Shown here: positions 55,906-64,000 of the stretch, one piece after another
Position numbering within the stretch: position 1 is the stretch's first letter
How the letters are laid out: every line of letters begins with the position of its first letter
Assembly (NCBI GenBank): GCA_003008705.1
Contig: PDUO01000007.1
Location: 905,885 to 969,884 of the forward strand
Direction of reading: 5' to 3'
DNA from: Pezicula radicicola
Lineage: Eukaryota > Ascomycota > Leotiomycetes > Helotiales > Dermateaceae
Length of the DNA stretch: 64,000 nt
Made by a program: the position numbers and the translations under genes
The notes under the pieces: generated by a model
Seen by the model: only the letters and a program-made list of their open reading frames with translations
What the model was told of the DNA's origin: nothing
Database searches by the model: none

Positions 55906-56874
55906 TCATCTCCAGATCATACTCCACTGACGCCACCCAGCCTGCTCCCAAGCAGGCTCCCACTTAACAACAGGGGACATAAAACGAAACTCCTTATTGC
56001 GCTTTGTATTCCCACCCAGAACTCTCTTTACAAGCCTTCTCAACCTCCTATAACCCCGTTTCCTATCACTATCCTCCAAGCGCTTAACAATCAAAACATT
56101 CTTAGTGCCCGAAGTAACTCCCTCCCTATACGGAATGCCTCTAGCCATTGCAACATATAGCTTCTCATCTAGCAAATATGATTCACGGGATCTAAGAGAT
56201 GAGTATCCTTTGCGTGTTCCAAAAGTATCTGTCGCCAACCAGTAATGAAACCAGGTTTCAAGATTTATAGATCGAGGATCTAGGTGCATGAACAGTGTTT
56301 CTCTCGAAAAGTCGATGTATAACCGACAATCGTTGGAAGCACTGTTCAGAACTGGCTTGTAGAACTTTAAGGCTTCAGTGCGGGAATCTGAATTAATTTG
56401 TAGGGTTATTGGTGGCGGCGTTATTTCTTTGAAGTTAAGTGAGGTTGATTTGTGTTGTCGAGAGACTTGTGCTGTTTAAAAAGACAAGAAGTTAATATAA
56501 CCATCCCGATAATGAGGATCAGGAGTGTTGAAACACAAATAGGTGTTGACTTGTGATGTTGCAATGGTAATGATATCCGCAGATAAAAGATGTTTTCTGC
56601 ATGGGCACAGGGACATTATAGTACCTTAGACGTCGCGGCTATGGTTCTCATTGACGCATTGCTAGATCTTGCGTTGTAACTCTTTGGGTAGTTCTGGGAA
56701 GAGTGTGAAAACACGTGTTTGCGTTTCGGCGAGTGAGGTTGGCCAGGTGGTTGCTGTGTTTGTTGTGGTCGTCGATTGCATCAGGATATTGCTTAGAAGG
56801 CTTTGGGATTCGGTATCGAGTGAAGGGGGTGTAAGCCCTTCGTCGAATAGCATTGATAAATGGCAGTCGTTCAT
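55906..56874 (-). pseudogene. 2EXR family gene broken by two in-frame nonsense codons
   Basis: Exons 56625-56874 and 55906-56471 give 272 codons with agreeing phase. Exon 1 starts MNDCHLSMLFDEGLTPPSLD and reaches the domain start TLFPELPKELQRKI, where a TAG (56664-56662) stands at the place of the near-invariant Trp. A TAA (56628-56626) follows just before the donor. Exon 2 is intact and clearly 2EXR: PPPITLQINSDSRTEALKFY, LYIDFSRETLFMHLD, then a basic tail. Both stops can be reached from Trp and Gln codons by the CpA-to-TpA changes that RIP makes (on opposite strands). An alternative splice avoiding both stops was not found. It may be a silenced allele; assembly error is less likely because both are RIP-type. 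Confidence 0.68.
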
Positions 56875-58158
56875 GGTTGCTATTTAACTGAGGCGTTAAT
56901 ATGAAGGTGTTGTGGTTTGGAGTTGAAGAGGTAGAAGCGTTGAAGGGGTAGAAGAAGTTGAAGAGGAAGATATTAGTAGCCATAAGTAAGCGTATTCACC
57001 AAAGCGGTTGGATGTGGTGAATGTCAACGAGCATCTTGAGTGCGACGAAAGTGAGAACCCATGCCAAACAAGTATCAATGCACGACTAAATTCGAAAATA
57101 AGTATAGTACTAATATAATTATAGAGGAGAGCTGTCCTTTGTTTAAAATATGGCCCAAGCACTGATTGCAGCCTAGGTTACTTAAATCAGCTTCATAATT
57201 ACATTTCCTATATAATTCATTACACGAACGTACAACTAAGGAACATCCTATTTAAATAATATAGGCAGAAATTTAGTATAAAATAGCACTTAGAGACTCA
57301 AGTTCGTTTCCTAGGTACCTACTTTAATCGTTACCTTAGCTATTTCTCTTAAGCGACGTCTGCAGGTACTTTTATTTCCCATATACCCCCACCTTCTTAA
57401 GTCAAGATGTTGACGATCCCTAAAAATTAAGGTAGTGACAAGTCTATAATTTCTTCAACTAACTTGAATCCTCTTCAGTCTGCTTAAAATCAACAACCCT
57501 CCTATTTCCCGCTTACACAAAAAGTGAACAACCCCCTTCGCTTATTTCCCCTAACCCAAAAACGCAAAAAACCCCGACTCCAAAACCAAACTCCCAAAAA
57601 GAAACCAACCAGCAAAACTGTAGAAACAGAAACCAGGCGAACTGATTTTTTGTATTTAGTGGTAACCTCTCGAGAGGAGCTTTCGAAGCTTTGCTTTGAC
57701 TACCATGGCAATTCGATATTTCGAATTCGATCGTACACGCGGTTGGCGGCCCAATTATTAGTTATCCAAATCCTCCTCTTAAACAGAATTTGACCCGAGA
57801 CCACTTTACCCACTGCGGCACGCCTTTTCTGTTTGTTGACCAGAAGGGCTTATTTGGGTATTTAGTGTACTGCGTTGGTGGGTAGAGAGGCTAGGGTAGA
57901 ATTGTGACCTTGCGCTTAGTCTTAGGCTTGGGTGCGCAGCGCAATAGCGATGGTCTCGAATAGCTAGCGTGGTTTAATCTTAGAAAGTAAATACAGTACA
58001 CTTTGATTTCAACTCATTTTCTTCTTCAACCGTGCGTCATATTTCTTCTCCATTCACATTGCGCTTTCTTTCTTTCTCACCTTCCCTCCTCCACCAATAC
58101 CAACTATCAACAAGCACGCAACCTCCAATAGCCCTATACAACCGCACCATAATCCACG
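56875..58158. other. Gene-free AT-rich stretch
   Basis: About 1.3 kb. The first half is AT-rich and stop-rich; the last 150 bp is a C/T-rich leader of the next gene. A small frame at 57524-57793 has no family-like content. Confidence 0.4.
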
Positions 58159-59227
58159 ATGGACAACACAATTGCCGACCTCGAAGAAACCACCATAAGA
58201 CTAAAACAAGTAACAGAACAACTCGCCGAGAAAGAAAGAGAACAGGTTCGCCTTCCCCACCACTTTCATACCCCATGCCTCCCTCCTACCATACCCATTT
58301 CCATTCCCAAACTAACATAGCCAACCCCCCAAGATCGAACTCAACAACGAGATAACAGAACTCCAGCACGCAAAGGATCTTCTATATCAAGATCAAGTAG
58401 ATCGAATCAAGAAATGCGAGGTAAGTCACTTCCTTCCTCCACCACTCTCCCCTCGATAAGTACAGATCGAGGAAGATAACAAAAACTAACGATCTCAGCT
58501 TCAATTCGGAACAAACATGTCACGCGCCCTAGGCCGAGATGGTGAATTACATATAACACCCATTTCGCAACCGGTAAGGCACTTCTCCCCTCCTTCAGGC
58601 CAACCCCCCAAAAACAAAAACAAAAAAAACTAACAACCCACACAGCACCACATCCCAGGAATTCCCCCAGCAATTCCCCCTCATAATCATACCGCTTCCA
58701 CCTCCAACAACACAAACAACCAGACCAATCCCAACCTAACAGCTCGTCAACGTCGCCATTTACAAAACCAAAACCAATCACCACCAACGCAATATTCAGA
58801 CACGGAGAACTCACCACAATCAACAACCAATACCAATGCCAATACCCGCGATCAACCAGTTCGAGATAGACAAGTACGAATCAGTAGTCAAGAAAACGTT
58901 CGTCGACAATCACGAGTATCTGAGTCTAGGGAAGGAAAGGGAGAAGGGTGGTAAGTGGGTGAGTTTTATTTCGCTTCTCGTTATTAGTGTTGTAGGGTGA
59001 ATGGATATGTGTGCTAATTTTGAGATGGTAGTGGCAGTTTACATGATCGAAGTACGTCGGATCAGATTGGAGTTCTTGAATGGGCCACTAAGAGGCTACA
59101 GCAAGATTCGACGAGTAACCTTTTGTCACGATTCGAAACTAGTTTACGAGAGGTGGTAATACTTCTAGAATATGGCATTTTTTTTAATTACCTACTAATA
59201 CCTGTAAAGGTAAAGGCCTTATGCTAA
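58159..59227 (+). CDS. Five-exon coiled-coil hypothetical protein (about 249 aa)
   Basis: No single exon is long, but five exons with good splice sites join in frame: 58159-58245, 58334-58420, 58499-58573, 58646-58950 and 59032-59227. The product starts MDNTIADLEETTIRLKQVTE and has heptad-like helices up to about residue 58 (IELNNEITELQHAKDLLYQD), a conserved-looking SRALGRDGELHITPIS, an N/Q/T-rich linker (TSNNTNNQTNPNLTARQRR), and a second helical part (VLEWATKRLQQDSTSNLLSR). The family is unknown. The first two exons have exactly 87 bp each. The 3' end is least certain; a further intron after REVV is possible. Confidence 0.6.
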
Positions 59228-60383
59228 TGGTATATACCACCTTTAGCGATAGCGATGCGGTTTCGTTTCTATAGATTCAATCACTAGAACTATAGAACTA
59301 AAGAGTTAATCAAACTTGTATTGTAGATGTAAATAGATACAACGCCACAACAAAACTAATAAACCAACCTTTCCCCTAAATCTCCCCTAACTTCATATCA
59401 CTATAGCAAAATAACCATATTTCCACCCAGGTCTTTCGCGACTTCTAAAGTATCATCTCTCTACTTGCTTTATTAATACTACCGAATATTTCAAAACAAA
59501 AAGGTTCAATAAGTTGTGTACAATTAAAACTGCAACGTATCTATAAATTAAACAAGTCAATACTATTTTAATACATGTAGCGATCAAATACGGAAGTAAT
59601 TGGCGGGTGTTTCTCGATGTGTAGTACCAGGAATGAACAGGTTCAAAAGGACAATAATTAAGCGAGGACAATACAATAAAACCACAACATCATCACTTCG
59701 ATATAAATCCATCCACCATAAAGCAATATACTAAAATCTGATCAAAACGCTTTGAATATATGTAAAATATCCTACTAAAACTCTCGTTCTTCAAATTGAA
59801 CAGAATATAATGTAAAGTTTGACAAAGGAGATATTGCGTGTATATTTACTACTTACTCTGCTATACTCTCATAGGGTGACTAGGTCCTGATAGTGACAGG
59901 TAGGTATCTCCAATAGGATCCGCATTGTAGAATATGGATTTTATTCCACGAAGAATAGTTCCACAGAATTCACGATGTCACACGTAGAGAAGTAGGTATA
60001 AAAGAAAGATTCAAAACTACCTACAACTACAACTAAAAACCTTCCCCAATCCTACTCACTCACCTAACCCGAACTCTACACCTTCACCTACACAAACACA
60101 CTGCACATCCGGATTGGGGGAAAGGAGTGTGAGAATGAACAGGCAAAATAGAAAACAAAAGTCGAGAAATGAGAATAAGAAAGTAAAGAAGAACAATAAC
60201 AAAATCAAGTAAGAGAGGGGGGTAGAGACAGACGAGAAATAAAAGAAATCGAAGCGTAAGGAAACATAGTTTCAAATAGAGACTAATCAAGCAACACCAG
60301 AAAGAGAAAGTAAAAAGTCAAGACGTACCAGCCATTGAAAAGGCAGCATCCTCATACTCCTACAAATGATCTACGAGAAGTGA
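59228..60383. other. Gene-free stretch downstream of the Argonaute gene
   Basis: AT-rich, 1.15 kb, with the 3' ends of two convergent genes. Frames at 59453-59671 and 60084-60290 are low-complexity shadows. Confidence 0.4.
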
Positions 60384-63300
60384 TCATAAGTAGAACATGA
60401 TATTATTCATATTTGGGTGCCAAGGGTTGGTACGATCATTTTTGGAATTAGGAACAGCCCAAATATCCGTATTCCGAGCGTAACCACTGGGATGTTGTAG
60501 ACCTGCACTTTCAAAATTGCCGTCCAGTACAGGTTTCATGTAACATCGAAGGCGGTCGCAGAGAATATCTGCGTATCGGGCTGGAGTGCAAGTGGATAAT
60601 GCCTTGGTTGCTCTTGCTCCGAGGAAACAAATCTTGTGGGTCTAGAATCATGTGAGCTTTTCTATCGCACGCTGCATCATGAACAAGAAAGGTAGTGAAT
60701 ACTGCTTACCAGTATCTGGAGTGCTTCTGCCTTGTAACCGCTTTCGTTGGTAATGACCACATAATGAGCACTGCGAGCTGTGCCGATTGGAGAGTCATGA
60801 CTTTGGAGGTAGAAGTTGAAACGTTTAGGATCAACAACATCGGTATCTACGACCAATCCAGCAGGGGTATTCTCTTTTGCATCTCCACTAGGGAAAAAAC
60901 GAGTATGATGACGCTTGCCCACGACGATCAAAGTAATCTCAATCTTCTTATCTGGTTGGTTCTTGTCTTTCTTAGCTCGCTCAATGCCATCTTTGATAAG
61001 TTGCAACTCCTTCTCTTTCACCATACCGTATTGGCTCTCGCTCACGCCATCACGGTAGAAGAGGATATGGTCGGGAAACCTCTTGTTCTTGTTACCGTAG
61101 GCAAAAAGTCGCTCGTATATCATGTCATCGAGCTGGTCAATGTACTGCAATAACAGACTTTTTAAGTATGGTAATTTCTTAGTTTCTCGGTGATTTCTTA
61201 CCTCCGTATTGTTTCTTTGAAGCCTTGCTGATGCCAGATAATGATTGAACCTGTCAGTGCATGTGGCGACAACACCAGCCATCGAAGGTGCATTTTGGTC
61301 TCCCCTACCAGGATGGCTCACATCTGCACCAACGACCATCGTATTTGGTTTTGCTCCGTACCACCCAGGTTCTTTCAAAAAATGACTAGCACCTTGTAGC
61401 TTAAAATTGATTTTGAGACTATTGAAGCGTTAGAACAATGCAAGATCTTGGGGATTTCTGTAACTTACCATATGTTTCCTTTACACATCCCATCATCATT
61501 TCTTGTTTTCTGATACCCATTCCTCTGTGTGACGCAAACATTTGGAACACCTTTGACACAGTCTGCCCACCATTTGACGTCGGGATAGAGCTTGGACCTG
61601 CTATCTGATTTGTCCTTACCATCTTGTTTGCGTTGGTTAGGTCCGGTATTTTGCTTCTCTTCACCAGCTTGGTCCACCAGTACTAGAACAATGAGCGAGA
61701 TATCTCCCGATAGTTTCTCGTAGGCTTCATTCAGCGCTCTATTGAGTTGTTCCCTTCGTGCGTGAAAATTAAGGCTTGGTGAAGGAATATTTTGAGCCAC
61801 CACTGTCTGCAATGTCGAGGTGCCTAGACCAGATGCGCCCAATTGATTTCGCAGTTTGTTTGCAAAATCATCGAGATTTGGCTTATAGATTGAGCCAACG
61901 GCAATTACAGACAGATTTGGGTAAGGCTTAGGAGAGCCAAACTTTTGCATTTTCAAGTTCCATGCTGCTAGCTTGGTTTTGATCGGTACCTTGTTCCCGA
62001 CTTCAAGAGTCGGCGCTGTGAGCGTGCGGGCTTTAATGGTCAAGAAATCTCGTGAGATTTCGAAGTTGAACGGTGACTATAAAGTTAGACACATAGGGAT
62101 TAAGTTTTGGAGAGAAACTAACCTTATAAATCGATCTCGCCTGCGGTGCATTGCCCAATTGACGAATACCGAGATGGACGAGTGCCTGATTCTCAATATC
62201 CCATATGGTCTCCGCAGGAGTTTTCTTTGCAACGTCTATCATGTCCTTGGTCTGGGATCCCTCGAGTGTGCTTCGGACAATTTGCCATGGGACAAATTTA
62301 AGCCGATTTGCAGGATACCATCTCTGAATCTTAGCATTGCCCACGTTCACAGCGTGAGTTGTCTGATCACAGAAGCCTTGACCGTATGCTGAAAGGCAAA
62401 GTGTTAGAACTCTTCAGCAACATCTACTATGAGATTGAACTTACTGCTAATCATGTGATCATAGACGCTTTTTACTCTATTGTTGTCTTTCTCATCCTTG
62501 AAAGTGACCGTAGAGACGTTTGCCCGCACCTCGAAAATGAGCATTTTCTTTGCAGCAGAATTTTCTTTTTTCTTGTTGTCGAAGATAACTCTCAAATCCT
62601 TGATTTCTCGTCCGAAGGGCTTTGGTAGGGCCTTGCGTCGTTGAATCCAATTCTCTACGTTATGGCCCAGAACGTTGTAGTCTGGATAGAACGCTGAGGC
62701 CGTTCTATTGACGTTCAACAATAGACGTCTATCGCCGGGTCTTATGGAGGTGAAGAACCCTTTTCTGATCAAGTAAAGGTTGCGAGATTCCTTATCTTGT
62801 TCCTCTGGCGAAAGAATTGGGTCGGGATAGAACTTCTTTCCCACTAGACCACCTGCAAAACCACTGCTGATCGGTTTCCAACAGGCAACGTTTAGAATTT
62901 TGAGATCATCATCTGGAAGGTAACCTGGCCTGCAGACTTTTTCGCGATCTACATGTGCTGTCAATTGGCCTTTGTCGAGGAAACGCTCAAACTCAATGAA
63001 GCTATCCATAAGGATCGTTCTCGCATTGCCATTGCCATCAGGTGGGGCTGGACGTCGATGGGTCAGTTGCACAACAGAACCTGGCTCATTTGAGTCTTGG
63101 TTGTACAACTTTCCCACTGAAACAATATGAGAAAAGTAATCCGATGCCCAGACGGTAGAATCAGGTGGTTGCTGGACGTGGAGCAAATCCTCGATCAGAG
63201 CTCTCTTAACTTCACGCTTAGTGACCTCCTTTTCATTGATCTTACCAAGCTGGATTCTATACCTTCGAAGTTCAATGTTCCTGCCAAGTTGAACTTCGAA

Positions 63301-63822
63301 GAAATTAGTCCTGACCAAAAGCGGTCTTTGGATCCTTTCAGCTGGTTCGAACTTGGCTAAATTCAATGCCTGTTCTGCCCAATGTGCATATTGCTTTTGT
63401 TTCTCTGTGAGGTTTGGTTTCTCCAGTTTACCCTGATATCTCTTGATAGGTGGGCGACTTGTTTCAGCAGTCGACTTGGACCCGTCAGAGCTGGTTGTCT
63501 TTTGAGAAGGCGCATCCTCCAAAGACAAACTCTTCAACATCTCCGGATCCTTAATCCTCCAATACATCTTCCTCGTATACTGCCTAAGCTGATCCTCCTT
63601 CTTGAAATCCGAAATCGGGCATTTAGCCGGTCTATGACCAGCATGACCACATTTCGCACAAATAGGTTTATCATCTTTGTCCTTGCAATCGCTAGCTTCA
63701 TGATCTGGTTTGCCACAATAGTCACAGATCTGTTCGTCGTGGAATGGCCATGGAGTCTTGCAAGATAGCGTGACGTGCTGATTCACTGCTTTGCATTTTG
63801 AACAGAACTTTTTGGGTGGCAT
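60384..63822 (-). CDS. Argonaute protein with N-terminal zinc knuckles (QDE-2-like, 1053 aa)
   Basis: Six exons are inferred: 62445-63822, 62123-62388, 61469-62076, 61202-61418, 60710-61144 and 60384-60641, all phases agreeing. Residues 7-68 hold three zinc knuckles: C7-C10-H16-C21 (slightly irregular), C33-C36-H41-C46 and C55-C58-H63-C68. The Argonaute N domain (PLLVRTNFFEVQLG) and linker follow, then PAZ (about 390-520), MID (about 580-740) and PIWI. The slicer tetrad is present: Asp783 in MVVGADVSHPG, Glu823 in RLQRNNTE, Asp855 in LFYRDGVSE, and Asp993 in ARYADILCDR, where animals have His but yeast-type Argonautes have Asp. It ends MFYL as Argonautes do. It should bind small RNAs and cut complementary RNA in quelling-type silencing. 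Confidence 0.93.
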
Positions 63823-64000
63823 TTTTGATGACGTTACCGGATTACTTTGGGAGTACTTTGGAAGTATTGAGGTTGGAAAGTATGAGAGGGGACAAAGATG
63901 AGTATTTCCTGATGAGTAACTTGGAGTTCTTGATCTGTCAAGATGCGACTGCGATGCCCTTCTGACTGTGGTGAGAATGGCTTATACTTATAGTGAGTCC
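63823..64000. promoter_or_regulatory. Upstream region of the Argonaute gene
   Basis: 178 bp of the promoter or leader before the window ends. No motif assigned. Confidence 0.35.

Noticed and set aside
57524..57793. Lys/Thr-rich frame of 89 codons
   Set aside because: Starts with A/C-rich simple sequence and lies in AT-rich DNA; no domain and no convincing start.
1..64000. tRNA, rRNA or snRNA genes
   Set aside because: Scanning by eye for T-loop (GTTCGANTC) and box motifs gave only coding or AT-rich chance matches. A tRNAscan or Infernal run would be decisive.

Overview
The window is nuclear DNA of a filamentous ascomycete. Genes carry many short introns (about 45-85 bp, GTRNGT donors, CTAAC-like branch points). 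The gene families are fungal: NrtA-type nitrate transporter, Stb3, DUF7729, DUF3431, DUF7580, 2EXR, WSC-domain peroxidase and a QDE-2-like Argonaute. Compact gene-rich stretches alternate with AT-rich, stop-rich gene-free blocks that look like RIP-mutated repeats. The family mix suggests Leotiomycetes (Helotiales-like); that placement is inference, not proof.

Layout. 0-16 kb: the 5' end of a nitrate transporter with NirA-like and GATA sites upstream; a small hypothetical gene; Stb3; topoisomerase III (TOP3, five exons) divergent from a DUF1295 membrane reductase-like gene; an unknown low-complexity protein; and mitochondrial ClpP (with 19-bp and 26-bp exons), divergent from another probable mitochondrial protein gene that ends at 17.8 kb. 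17.8-22.3 kb is gene-free. 22-29 kb: a DUF7729 surface protein and a secreted haem peroxidase with three WSC domains. 30.6-33.2 kb: a large membrane protein with a DUF3431 domain. 33.2-37 kb: degenerate tandem repeats and a possible LTR relic.

37-44 kb: a C2H2/ubiquitin-like-domain (ULD) gene with apparent frameshifts and a DUF7580 gene, transcribed divergently. Their shared upstream region is split by a 1.54-kb Tc1/mariner element with 33-bp perfect inverted repeats and decayed coding capacity. 45-50 kb: small lineage-specific genes (an HPD/J-like protein, a zinc-finger protein) and two 2EXR genes. 50.5-55.6 kb: a DCR2-like phosphatase, a TRM61-type tRNA m1A58 methyltransferase with a probable mitochondrial presequence, and a divergent monoglyceride lipase. 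55.9-56.9 kb: a third 2EXR gene, broken by two nonsense codons of RIP type. 58-59 kb: a five-exon coiled-coil gene. 60.4-63.8 kb: a complete Argonaute of about 1053 residues with three zinc knuckles at its N-terminus, the most unusual architecture here.

Together the window mixes housekeeping genes (TOP3, ClpP, TRM61, MGL, DCR2, Stb3), an RNA-silencing effector, and a fast-evolving accessory block (37-57 kb) of families linked to fungal non-self recognition or of unknown function. Exon joins were inferred by eye from splice consensus, reading frame and family conservation. No database search was run.
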